The notes beneath the pieces were generated by a model that ran no database searches, was not told where the DNA came from, and saw nothing but the letters and a program-made list of their open reading frames with translations. Shown here one piece after another: positions 1 to 11,305 of a stretch of 64,000 bases of DNA. Source of the stretch: Caenorhabditis elegans (Eukaryota; Nematoda; Chromadorea; Rhabditida; Rhabditidae); assembly GCF_000002985.6 (NCBI RefSeq), contig NC_003283.11:12090001-12154000 (forward strand), written 5' to 3'. Position 1 is the stretch's first letter, and every line of letters starts with the position of its first letter. The position numbers and the translations under genes are program-made.

Positions 1-1793
1 CTAGCCCGATTTTTTGTAGACTTCGTTAATTGTGACTCCAAATTTTCTAATGTTGGTAATTATGCAAGAAACGAACTTTCTTTAACAGTTATGACTTGTC
101 CCTTTGGGAACAACAATTTAAATGAAGAAATTCATTTTTGTATTCAATGTTTTATCTCATAAAATTTGATTCTTTAGATTCCGTTTCGAGAACCGCGTAA
201 GAATTCACATTCTCCAGTCATTATCTGCATCTCTCCACAATTTGTAGCAGAGAAATGGCAATTATTTCTAATGAACATACATGTAATTCGTAGATATGGA
301 GGACATATGCATATATACATAACTAGTATGGTTGAAAAACTTTTCAATGTTCTGAAAATATATGAAGATATGGTTAGTTACTCACTTCAATGTGATAATG
401 ATATGCAATTTTTAGGAAGCTCTAACAATTGATTATTGGATTCGAATGAAGTTAAAAAAAACATCATCTCCCGTAGCAGATATTATGAAAAATGTTGAAT
501 GGAGACATCAGGCTGGAGCACAAACCGACTGCCTCTTACAATACAAGGTATGCAAGCGTTTTTTTTTAAATTTTATTGCTGGGATTATATATAGAACACC
601 TATATATTTGAACATCATAGAAGAAATAATCTCTCAATGCTTTATGCTTCAAAATAATAGTAAATTGCAGGAAGTGGCGGAATTCATAGCTTTTTTCGAT
701 ATAGACGATATTCTTGTTCCTAACTTCTCCCACAATTATCATCAAGAGTTCTCAAGCCATTTTAATGCTTATCCATCATATCATTCAATATTTTATGGGA
801 AACGAGACGTTTTTGTTGAAAAAATTTCCAGTATTGAAGATTTTTCATTTCGTCACTTGTTCTCAAATATGAAAATTCAAGAAGAGACTGGTTATGGAAA
901 GTCAATTGTTAATCCATTGAAGTACAATTCCACGTGGATTCATCACTCAATGAAATTGCCAAGAAATAAGATGTTAAAAATAATGAATACGGAAATAATT
1001 CACATCAAGAATATTTTGGATTCCGAATTAAACAAAGATGCACCAATCCACTTACCGATAATTTATGGAACGGAAACTGAATCAGTTATTCGAGAAATGG
1101 ATTTGAAAACTCTCGATTTTGATTTTCAGACGTAATCTCCCTTTCTGAAAACAACAAAATGAAAACATTAACTTTTAGTGTCTATCAAAATCCAATCTAT
1201 AGAGAAGCTGCACTTAAAATGATTGATTATAACTTCTACACTCCAATTGTTTTCAATTGCTACAATGAATCGTTTTATCATCCATATTTTGTCGAGAAAA
1301 AAGACTTTAGTCAAATTTGTCCAAATGCAGATAACTGTCAGGTTAGAAACTTAAAATATGTTTTTTTCAAACATTTTAATGAATTGTTCTTGAAATTTTT
1401 TTTTCAAATTCAAATTTTGTTATTTTCATTTGACCGGGGTTCGAGAATCCAGCTTTCTCAAAAACGCAATTTTCTTCTTTTTTTCATATTTTTCGGCTGA
1501 AATGTTCAAAAAATTTTTTATCACTCACTATCAGTGACAGTGAATAGTAACAGCCGTTGTGGTTTTCACCCACACAGACCTTTCCGATAGATTGAAATTA
1601 AATTTAAATCCCTTAAAACATAATATTTCTATCATTACTGGTAATGTGTGAATAATTTCAGCTACCTCAGCGAGAAGATATCAAATGCATTCATTCAGAT
1701 GGAGAATATGTTTCTGGTCCAGAAATGTACCCGATCACTTTCCATTATGCAGTTCATCCATTTTGGTCGAATGACATTGGATGCTACCAATAA
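1..1793 (+). CDS. GT92 (DUF23) family glycosyltransferase, 5' end outside window
   Basis: Likely Golgi type II glycosyltransferase of family GT92; the C. elegans family includes a galactosyltransferase acting on N-glycan core fucose. Exons read: 1-87 (tentative, enters from the left), 178-372, 416-547, 671-1131, 1179-1341 and 1662-1793, stop TAA 1791-1793. Family marks seen: [15 protein letters not shown], then HMHIYITS, the acidic metal-site-like stretch [11 protein letters not shown], and the C-terminal [15 protein letters not shown] ending in GCYQ. The 47-nt intron 1132-1178 is needed to pass a TAA at 1133-1135; with it the protein aligns without gaps over 34 residues to the second GT92 copy at 48.3-50.3 kb, so this copy looks intact in the visible part. 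The signal-anchor exon is not in the window. Family assignment is firm; the specific acceptor is unknown. Confidence 0.85.
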
Positions 1794-2063
1794 AAACATC
1801 ATAGCCCATTGTAAAAATGTCATAAACAGAACGATCTGTTTGTTGTAGATTTCATAAATATTTGTTATTTTTCACTGATTTTCGAAGAACATAGTCGGAC
1901 ACAAAAAATTGTGGTCAAACCACAGTGAGTCACTGCAAACATTTGGTTAGAGTAGCTGCGTGTACTTTGTGTCTTTTCGTCTCTTTTAGTAGCCACATGA
2001 TATTTGCCAAGTGGTATACCGAAAAACGACAGTCTTCTACGTTTACCGGGGAATAGTTGAACA

Positions 2064-3722
2064 ATGTCAGAGGAATCAAATAGTTTTCTTCCTGATATCA
2101 AGGTAAATTTTGAATTTAAAGACACTCATTAAAAAAATGTTAGTGAAATGCAAAACTGTTTGGATTATATTACTAAAACTTGTAAAAACTAATTAAATTC
2201 AAGCAAATCTTCAATATTTCGTTAATTATGTGAAAAAAAATAAATTGAAGGAAAAAATCATTCCTTTTTTTTACAAAAAAAAAACAATCGCACATTTTTA
2301 AAGGTTGATGAGAGGTATTGTGAATCTACTTCAAATTCCCAACAATCTGAAATTACAAATGAAACATCGAGAAATGTTCTTCCCGAAAAATGTGAGGTTT
2401 GCGGAAACCCTGCTGTCGGTTATCACTATGATGTAAGTTTTTTGTAAAATATTTCTTTGTATAAAAATGTTCTGTTTTTAGGTAGCAACTTGCAATGGCT
2501 GCAAAGCATTTTTCAGACGAACAGTGATAACTGGAAGACGCGTAATTTGCAGAAGAAGGAAAAATTGTTTGGTAGAAATGGAACCTAAAAGTGAGATATG
2601 AAATTGTTGTTCAAGAAAGTACCAAAACTCTTTAGACCGCAGAATCTGCCCCGGATGTAGATTTTCAAAATGTGAAGAAGTCGGAATGAATCCTCGCGCA
2701 ATTCGAGCAGAAATTTCATCAGGCGGCAAAATTCTCAAAGACGAACTTATTGCGAAAAGAGAACCACGATCTAAAATTATGTTATCTGTAAGTATTATTG
2801 TTGTTTTTTGTATATCTGAATGATTTTCAGCCGAAATCGAAAGAAAATGAAGTGAGCAGATTGATTTCTGATTTGAATCTGATTGAGAATCAAATCGATG
2901 AACTTTTTAATTCAAGTTTGCCAATAAATTATGGAGATTGGAGAACACTTTCAGAAATAATTCAGATGAAGCCATACTTAAAAGTTTCAAAAATTCCAAA
3001 TTTGAAATTGATACGAAATCAGTAAGAAATCCACTTTACTTCATTTTTAAATCTTATTTTTAGAATGAATGCTGAACTAGCTGGATATGCACATAACGGT
3101 AGTCTTGCTATGGTTGAATATGCAAAAATGCTCGATTTCTTTCCAAAAATATCAAAAGAGACTGCCATAAAATTGGTTAAGCATGGATTATTCATGTGTG
3201 GATCACTATCGTTCAGTCGTAGATCAATTCAAAAGTACAACTCCGATATCTTACGTTTTACTGATGGCTCTGTGGCAGGAAAACCAAAAACTAATTGGAA
3301 TGGAGTAATGTTGGATCATAGAAGAATAGCCCAGAAAACATTACATTCAATTCTTCGTGTGAAATTGGATTATGTAGAGTATTTATTTCTCAAAGCGATT
3401 ACGATGTGTAATCCAGGTGGGTAAAATATTTCTTGAGCTCAATTACTAGAGTCAAATTTAAGCTGTCTCCGATTTTCCTGCTGAAGATCAGAAAATAATC
3501 GATAAACACAGATTTAATTATGCACAAAGCCTTCTCAATTATTGTTTGAAACAACATGGACAGATTCACGGTGCTGATCGATTTGCATCAATACTATCAA
3601 TTATGTCAATTATGGAAGTGCAGCAAAAAGAAGAGAAAAGTTGTTTTTTCGTTTTCCGTTCAATTTATTCTGAATTTGATGTTTTTGTCAGTCCTTTATT
3701 CGATGAAATTTCTAATTATTAA
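2064..3722 (+). CDS. Nuclear hormone receptor NHR-A (supplementary, HNF4-derived type)
   Basis: Ligand-type nuclear receptor acting as a DNA-binding transcription factor. Exons 2064-2102, 2304-2432, 2482-2590, 2636-2787, 2831-3021, 3064-3416 and 3463-3722 sum to 410 residues. The DNA-binding domain lies at about residues 40-115: C4 finger 1 starts CEVCGNPAVGYHYD, the P-box is CNGCKAFFRR (nematode supplementary type, not the canonical CEGCKGFFRR), and finger 2 closes with CPGCRFSKC. The ligand-binding domain follows, with the conserved YLFLKAITMCNPG stretch and a C-terminus ending SPLFDEISNY. The start was chosen because the next two paralogues share a short first exon ending in LPDI plus K or E. 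Close paralogue of NHR-B (same length, same intron positions). Ligand and targets unknown. Confidence 0.9.
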
Positions 3723-4373
3723 AATAATTTTTCTATTAAATTGTTTTTGTTGAACTTTCATTTTTATACCAAATGCAACTTGTGTTTAGTTGTACATTTA
3801 TTGAATATTTGTTCGTTGGCTTTTGAAGGACATTAAATAGAAAATAAAAGCTTGTGATTAAATCACTGAGAAAGGAGTAGTTGCATGTACTGTGTGTCCT
3901 CTTGTCTCTCCGATTTTTTGTCCTTTGAAAACATGTTAGACGGATCCTTAAAAGTTTGTTTTTTTGGCAATTGGCTATTTCAGACAACAATTGAGCTCAT
4001 AACTAAGCCGAATTCAACCGAAAAATAAACTGATTGTGCCCAAATGAAACATTTCCCGCCATTCAGCGTCGATTGTTGATAAAATATATTAGGAAGAAAG
4101 TTAGAGACATATATTTTAGTATAATAGTATAAATAAAGATACACTGTCAAAAAGATATTCACTGATTGGAATTGAAATTCTTGGAAAGCATCAATATAGT
4201 GTAGTGGAAACAAACACGAGTCAGAAGTACACAAAAGTTGAAAGTATTTCACCGTCATCTTTTCCTTTGTACCTTTTCACCCTCTCACTCTCTCTCCCTT
4301 ACTTTATGATCTTTGTTGGACGGACGATAATCGGGAAACAGGCAATCTAACGTAATACTATTATACTTTAACT
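3723..4373. other. Intergenic, NHR-A to NHR-B
   Basis: No gene seen. Holds the 3' region of NHR-A and the NHR-B promoter, including a block at 3876-3909 that resembles one upstream of NHR-A (1951-1986), and a CT-rich tract near 4280-4300. Confidence 0.6.
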
Positions 4374-5895
4374 ATGGACAAAGATCTAGCTGATATTCTT
4401 CCGGATATTGAGGTTAATTATTTGGTTTCTCTGTTTTTTACATTTGTTGAACATTTAGCAAATTATTACAGATAGACCAAAGAAGCCAAGAATCATCATC
4501 TTACTCAATTCTAACTTCTACATCGATCAAGTGTCCTAGACATAATCTACCTTCAAAATGTGAAATATGTGGAAATCCAGCAATCGGATATCACTACGAT
4601 GTTTGTGTTCCAATTTTTCCTAAAGCCTAAAACTTTAGTATGTTTTCAGATCGCATCATGCAATGGATGTAAGGCATTTTTTCGTAGAACTGTTATCACT
4701 GGGAGACAAGTTGCATGCAAGAAATGGGGGACATGTTTAGAAGAAGAAATTCCAATAAGTTAGTAATTTACCGTTTTGGCTCACTTGTTGAATACTTTTA
4801 TAGACCGTAGGATTTGCCCAGGATGTAGATTTTCAAAATGTGTCAAAGTTGGAATGAATCCAAGAGCAATTAGAGCTGAAATCTCATCGAATGGAGAGAT
4901 ACTGAAAAATCAGCTTCTGAAAAATCGAGAAGCTGATAAGTTGGTCATGTTATCTGTAAAAATATGAGTATTGATAAACGAACACCAAAAGTTTTCCAGC
5001 CAAAAACAGCGGAAGATGATCTGAGTATATCTATTTCTAAGCTAAGTTTAATAGAAAATAAAATTGACGATCTTTTCAATTCAAAATGGCCATCAAATTA
5101 TTGTGATTGGCGTACTGTAACGGAAATCCTCAAAGCTCATCCAATTCTTGAAATGTCGAAAATTCCGAACTTGTCTTTTCAACCAAACCAGTGAGTTTTC
5201 TTACCTAATTGTTATTGAAATTTTTTTAATCGTTTTAGACTCTTCCCTGATCATGCTGGATTTGCTCATAACGCAAGCCTAGCTGCCTTGGAGTTTACAA
5301 AAATGCTTGATATATTTCCAAAATTATCAATTGATACTGTTCAAAAACTTGTCAGACATGGATTATTTATGTGTGGATCAATGATGACGAGCAGAAGATC
5401 TATTCAAAAGTTCAATTCAGATACATTACGACGTACAGATGGAACAATTTCTGGAAAACCGGCAAAAAGTTGGAATGGTGTTTGGGTTGATCATAGAAAA
5501 ATTGTACAAAGAGTTCTACGAGCGTTTCTTCGTATTAAATTGAATGATGTAGAATACTTATTTCTGAAAGTTATAACTATATTAAATCCAGGCCAGTAAC
5601 ATAACATTCTTTGTTTTGCCAATCATTGTTTTCAGCTGTCTCCGATCTTTTTGCTCAAGATCAAAAAATAATTGAACGAGAACGGAACAGATTTGCTCAA
5701 TGTCTTCTGACTTATTGCTTGAGGGAATATGCAGAAAATAATGGACCATCTAGATTTGCATCAGTATTATCAATAATTTCATCTATGGAACTACAACAAA
5801 AGGAAGAAAAAAGCTTTAACATTCTGCTCCGTGCGTCTTTTCCCGATGCAATTGTCTTGGTTAGCCCTTTGTTTGATGAAATTATGTCAGCATAA
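4374..5895 (+). CDS. Nuclear hormone receptor NHR-B
   Basis: Supplementary-type nuclear receptor, 410 residues, from exons 4374-4412, 4472-4600, 4650-4758, 4804-4955, 5000-5190, 5239-5591 and 5636-5895. Finger 1 begins CEICGNPAIGYHYD, the P-box is CNGCKAFFRR, and finger 2 ends CPGCRFSKC. The ligand-binding domain contains AHNASLAALEFTKML and YLFLKVITILNPG and ends in SPLFDEIMSA. Every intron position matches NHR-A. The last intron appears to use a GC donor (CCAG then gccagt at 5592): the nearby GT at 5595 leaves the wrong phase, whereas 5591 to 5636 keeps the frame shared with the paralogues. An AATAAA lies at 5929-5934, 34 nt after the stop codon. Single gene in an array, not an operon (spacing to neighbours is over 300 bp). 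Confidence 0.9.
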
Positions 5896-6233
5896 TCAGT
5901 TTTTGTTTAATTTCTTTTATTTGATAAAAATAAATACGAATTCATTGTCTCTTGCATATTACACATGTTGTTTTGCAAATTTGTATTATTACTCCTTTTA
6001 CTGCCGTAGTTTTATTGACACGGAAAGCTACAAAATTTTGTGACTACCGATGACTCAAATCACACAATTCATGGTTATACCAACGCCCTGACTCTCTAAC
6101 ATTTTGATCCTGTTGGTCTCGTACGTAGAGACGCAGAACGCACAAGAAATTTGAAGCGCCACTTGCAACCACATGGGAAGGGAGTACCATCTTTTTGCAT
6201 ATTTTGTGATTACTAATACATAGTAAATCACGA
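5896..6233. other. Intergenic, NHR-B to NHR-C
   Basis: Polyadenylation signal of NHR-B at 5929-5934; nothing else recognised. Confidence 0.6.
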
Positions 6234-7845
6234 ATGACTAGCGAAGAATCAACTAGCGACTATATTTTACCAGATATCGAAGTAAGTTGTTGGAAACTAA
6301 GCACGCAATTTTTTAATCGAAGTTTTCCAGATAACAGATGAGGAAACGAAATGCGACCCCAATACAAAAAATATATTACCGAAACAATGTCGCATATGCC
6401 GAAATCCAGCTGTTGGATATCACTATGATGTTAGTTTTTTTTAATACTCTTGATAGTCAAATCAGCAACTATTTCATTTAATTTTCAGGTAGCTTCTTGC
6501 AACGGATGTAAAGCATTTTTTCGGAGAACTGTAATAACTGGAAGACTACCAAATTGCAAGTTTGGTGATAAATGTCTAGAGGATCATAAGATTCCCAGTA
6601 AGAGATGTGCTTCATTCAAATTCAAATTCAATTTATATTTTTTTAGAGCCGGGTACCAGATTATGTGGATCATGTAGATTCTCAAAATGCGAACAAATGG
6701 GGATGAATCCAATGGCAATTAAATCTGAAATTATTTCTAAAAAAGGAAATATTCTTAAAATGGAACTGGTTAAAAAACATAATAGACAATTAATTGCAGT
6801 TACAAAAGTACGTTTTCGAAGATTTGCAAACATTTTCTCAAATTTAAAAAATTCAGGAAATAGCTATCGACGATGAATTCAGCAAAGTTTTATCGAAATT
6901 GAAAGCAGTGGAAAATAAACTCGACAATCTGTTTAATTCAAGATTGCCCAAAAATTATGTTGATTATCGACAATTTACTGACATTCTTGCGGAAAAGCCT
7001 ACATTTGCTGTTGAACAAATTCCAAATCTGTCCTTTATTCCTGATCAGTAAGTTTTGTTTTTAAAATTTTCAAGATTTTACTGAAACTCTGTTGCCTTTT
7101 TGAGTCACTTCGGAGAGTTAATTACACTCAGAAAAAGTGAATAAAACTAAATGAAGCATCATGTTACCACGAACGACATTATTTTCAGGGTATTTCACGA
7201 GTACGGCGGTCTTGCACACAATAGCTTTCTCGCAGTTGTTGAATTTGCAAAGTTTCTCGATTTTTTTCCAAAACTGGATTCAGAGACACAACTCAAAGTT
7301 GTTCGTCATGGTGCATTGATGGTCAGAGGAATGATGAATACAGAAAGATCCATTCGAAAATTCCATTCAGACTGTGTACGTCGAGCTGATGGAAGCATTG
7401 CAGGAAAACCAATGAGAAATTATAATGGAATATGGGTAGAACAGAGAAAAATTGTTCAAAAGGGTCTACATGCATTCCTAAGAAATAAAATCGACGAAAC
7501 TGAATATTTGTTGCTCAAAGGGATTGTTCTATGTAATCCAGGTTGGAAACTTTAAGTTTTCAATGAAAAACCAAAGTTTTTGTAGCAATATGTGGACTTC
7601 CTGAATCAGCACAGCAAATTCTGGAAGACGAGAGACGACGGTATGTTCGAAGTCTCTTGACATATTGTTTAAAACAATATGGAATACGATATGGTCCAGA
7701 TAGACTTTCATCAATACTTTCAATAATGCCAATTATGGAAAATCAGCAGAAAGAAGAAAAAAGTTTTAATGTTATTCTTCGTTCTTTTTATTCAAATGTA
7801 TCCATTTTGGTTAGTCCGTTGTATGATGAGATAATGAGTTCCTGA
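6234..7845 (+). CDS. Nuclear hormone receptor NHR-C
   Basis: Supplementary-type nuclear receptor, 406 residues: exons 6234-6281, 6331-6429, 6489-6597, 6647-6807, 6857-7047, 7189-7541 and 7586-7845. Finger 1 begins CRICRNPAVGYHYD, then P-box CNGCKAFFRR and CGSCRFSKC. The ligand-binding domain has LAHNSFLAVVEFAKFLDFFP and YLLLKGIVLCNPG and ends SPLYDEIMSS. The first exon ends with LPDIE as in NHR-A and NHR-B, so the three form one duplication group. The ligand-binding half is more diverged than the A/B pair. AATAAA at 7912-7917. Confidence 0.9.
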
Positions 7846-8387
7846 TATGGATAAATTATTTATTTACTATAATAGTTTTGATGTAATAATTGCTGGTTCA
7901 TTCAGATCAATAATAAAGTTTACCTTGATGACATTAGGAAATTATAATAAATTCAGTTTGACAGCTGTGAATACTGTGAATATTGAACTGATCCATGAAA
8001 TTGAAGTAAGAACTTTTATTCAATTTTATTGTAATAATAGTAAAGTCGAAAGCCTAAAAGTTGTTTCAATGAACTCTTCTTCCGATTATTGTTCACTAGA
8101 GGCGTTTATCATCATTTTTCGCCGCTGCAGGTCGATTTTGTGTACTCTACATTTTCCCTTGGTTTGATAGACCAAAATGTTCATCAAATATTGACTTGAT
8201 ATATTCTTTCAAATCTCCTGAAGGAATATAATATTTGGCCATTGCCAATAACAAGAAGGTTAATCTAATCTAACTGACTACAAACTACAAGAAAGGAGAA
8301 TACAACATACAACACGTCACTTGAAAATAAGAAAGGTTGGGTACGCAGGCGGCAAAGATATTTCATTGATTTTTGGAAAACTAAAAT
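7846..8387. other. Intergenic, NHR-C to NHR-D
   Basis: AATAAA at 7912-7917. A 106-codon frame at 7847-8167 has no protein-like features and lies in the 3' region of NHR-C. Confidence 0.6.
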
Positions 8388-10028
8388 ATGAGCTTTTTGG
8401 TGCTTCCACTGCATCATTCAAAGTAAGTTGATCTTTGCATACTGTTTAGAATAAAATTTATTATTGTTTTAAAAAGCATTATATGAAACTACTTTGCAGT
8501 GAAACTCAATCTTCCAGTTCCGCACTTGAGAAAAGTATACCTGAAAAGGACCTGAAAAAGGTATAAAATATATTACGACCTGTAAAAAAATTTTCTTTTT
8601 CAGCCCTATCAATTACTTTCCAAAAACCAATTTCCTGAAAAATGCGCGGTTTGTAAAAATGCTGCTATTGGATATCATTATAACGTAAGAAATGCATTCA
8701 AATAACGAACAATTACTCATTTCCAGGTTCCTTCTTGTAACGGATGTAAAACCTTTTTTCGGAGAACTATCTTGAATGGAAAGCGATTCATTTGTATGAA
8801 CCACAAAAATTGTTTGGATGAAATCGAATCTGGTAAACAAAACTAATTAATTAAACTACTATTATAGTTTTCAGATGAGAGTCAACGACTGTGCAAAGGG
8901 TGTCGATTTGCAAGATGCATTGAAGTTGGAATGGATTCAACTGCAATTCGTGCATCAGTGAAAACAGTAGAAGGAAAATATTTGTTGGAAGAAGTGTTAA
9001 GAAAACAGAAAAATCGTAAAATACAGGTGATTCCAAAAGAACCTCTGAAAAAAACCCGTTTTACCAATCAATTCTAATTCAGAATTGATTCTATGTGACA
9101 TACAACTCTACCATTTTCAGATGCAACAAAAAGATAATTTTCTGTCATTAATCATCAAACAACTTTCACACCTGGAGGATCAAATAGAAAAACTTCATTT
9201 TTCGACAATTCCAGATGGATTTGAAGACATGCGTTCATTATCTGAAATTCTTCTATACAACCCAGTATTTGATTCAAGCCGGATCCCGAATCTTACACCA
9301 GTTTCTAACAAGTTTGTTTAGTTTTTTTCCAAATTCTTGAACAATTATATACAGGGCACCTAAACTGATATGTATGACGTATATGCACAGTGCACTTTTG
9401 GCAGCTGTTGAAGCTTCCAAGACATTTGAGTTTTTCTCGAAAATCAGTCATGAAGCCCGAATGATTTTAATCAGACATGTGTCTTTAATTGGATCAAATA
9501 TGATGAGTGCATCATTTTCAATGCATCATAGAAAATCGGATGAATTACTTTTACCGGACGGTACCGTTTTTGGAAGTATAGGTGGATGCTTGGCTTCAGA
9601 AGTTCTGGGAGAAATAAAATATAAAAATCAACTGCAACAAATACTCCATGCCTTCTTAAGAATTAATGTTGATCGGGTTGAATACATGATTCTCAAAGCC
9701 ATACTAATGAGAAATCCATGTAAGTGTATGGGTTTGGAAGTTCCATTGATATAGAGTTTCAGCTGTCCCTGGTCTCACATTGGATGATCAGCTTATCATT
9801 GAAAATGAACGGAACCAATATGCAAAAGCTCTACTTGAATACACTATTCTTCATCATGGCGTTCTTTCTGGTCCTGCTCGTTTTGGTTCATTGATTGCTA
9901 TTAATCCAATAATTGAAACACAATCGAAGAAGCAAAAAGATGTTTACGTATTCATGAAAACACTTAGTGCACAACGAGAATGCTCACATCCGCCTAAAAG
10001 TTTATTTGATGAAGTCATGGATTCGTGA
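8388..10028 (+). CDS. Nuclear hormone receptor NHR-D
   Basis: Supplementary-type nuclear receptor, 418 residues: exons 8388-8422, 8500-8560, 8604-8684, 8727-8832, 8875-9026, 9121-9311, 9355-9719 and 9763-10028. Finger 1 begins [14 protein letters not shown]; the P-box [10 protein letters not shown] has Thr instead of Ala, as in NHR-E, F and G; finger 2 ends CKGCRFARC. The ligand-binding domain contains [19 protein letters not shown] and [12 protein letters not shown] and ends [10 protein letters not shown]. The last splice junction makes NPS instead of the usual NPA or NPG. The first two exons are short and set by splice phase, so the start is less certain than the rest. The TGA stop (10026-10028) is followed after 1 bp by an inverted-repeat element. 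Confidence 0.88.
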
Positions 10029-10029
10029 A

Positions 10030-10480
10030 TTACCGTATTTCTTCTATTAATATGGCTGCAATACTATTTTTCGATGGCCTTCCCGCTTGCAATACTAATA
10101 GGGAGTGCAAGACTATTAGGGAGTGCAATACCAATTTTCAGAACATTTTTCTGACTTTGAGCTTACTAGTTTTTTTCTGAAAAAGCTCGAATCTTATGTA
10201 AAAATTCAGAAAATTTGATTTTAATTGTAACATATAAGTTCAAAAACTTCAATCTCGTAGAAATGTTGTGAAAAACTGTTGCAAAATAGGCAAATTTTTT
10301 TGTTGAAATCCTGAAGTTAACAAGACGGGCCTGCAATAAAAAAGAGTAAACGCAAGGCTATTAGAGAGTGTAAGACTAATAGGGAATGCCATACTAATTT
10401 TCGGAAGGTCTCCGAGGGGCAATACTAATAGGGAGTGCAAATCTAATAGGGAGGCCATATTAATAGAAGATATACGGTAA
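10030..10480. mobile_element. Non-autonomous inverted-repeat element (MITE) after NHR-D
   Basis: The ends are inverted copies of about 30 bp: TTACCGTATTTCTTCTATTA at 10030 and its complement ending CGGTAA at 10480. Inside are several direct copies of an AATAGGGAGTGCAA-like unit on both sides. No coding capacity. The terminal CCGTATNTCNTCTATTA motif is shared with the element at 38241-38458. Confidence 0.75.
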
Positions 10481-11305
10481 TGAATAAACTATTTGATTAT
10501 ACATGTTTTTTTTTCTGAAAAAATGAATATCGTTTGGAGTTTTCCGCTAAGCTAAACTGGCAATGGACTCCTATTCAACATATTCAATACAGTAATTTCT
10601 GATCTATTATGAACCACGTGAATAAATTCTCGTTCTGTACGTATTCACAATTTTGATTTTTAAAATTGTTCAAGGAGTGTACTGGAAGCCTGAAAACTGT
10701 TTAAAAAAATAGACAAAAAATATGCAGTCAATAAATGAAGATTTTGATTATTCTCACAGTTTGGCAAATAACTTTTGAAAACAACTTGAACTGAACTAAA
10801 CTTACTTGCCTAGGAATTTTAGGATAATTGAAAGTTTAGTCAATATTTCTAGAATAAATTCTGACATTACTCAAAAACGTGAAAAATTAGAAGTTTATAC
10901 ATTAACGTCAAAGATCACCACCACTAAACAAATAGAGAATCAGAAAGAGAAGAAACGCAGACAGCTGAAGAATTGTCTTTTCACTCTCTTTCTGTCTAAC
11001 GTTATGCTCGGTATTATTTCGCAATTTTTCCAATTGAACTCTTTTTGAATCTGAGTTACTTAAAAAAATTGATTGATTATTACCAGTTTTGAGGTTCTTT
11101 AAACCACTAATTTACCTTTGGAGTCAGTTTATTTTTCTCAATTCGCATTTCTGCGCCAGGCCAGAAAATTGTTCCAAAAAAAACTATAGTTGCAATCTTT
11201 TAGATTTAATCTTTTTATTCTTTTTCGTTTTGTTTCGAAACGATCAGCAGATACAGACTAATAATAGTAATATCTCATATTTTTGGTTTTAGTATAGTGG
11301 CAGCC
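10481..11305. other. Intergenic, upstream of NHR-E
   Basis: No gene or repeat seen beyond the element ending at 10480. A TTTTAG acceptor-like site at 11287-11292 lies just before the NHR-E start and could be a trans-splice site. Confidence 0.5.

Noticed and set aside
7847-8167. 106-codon frame after NHR-C
   Set aside because: Contains the NHR-C polyadenylation signal; no family features.
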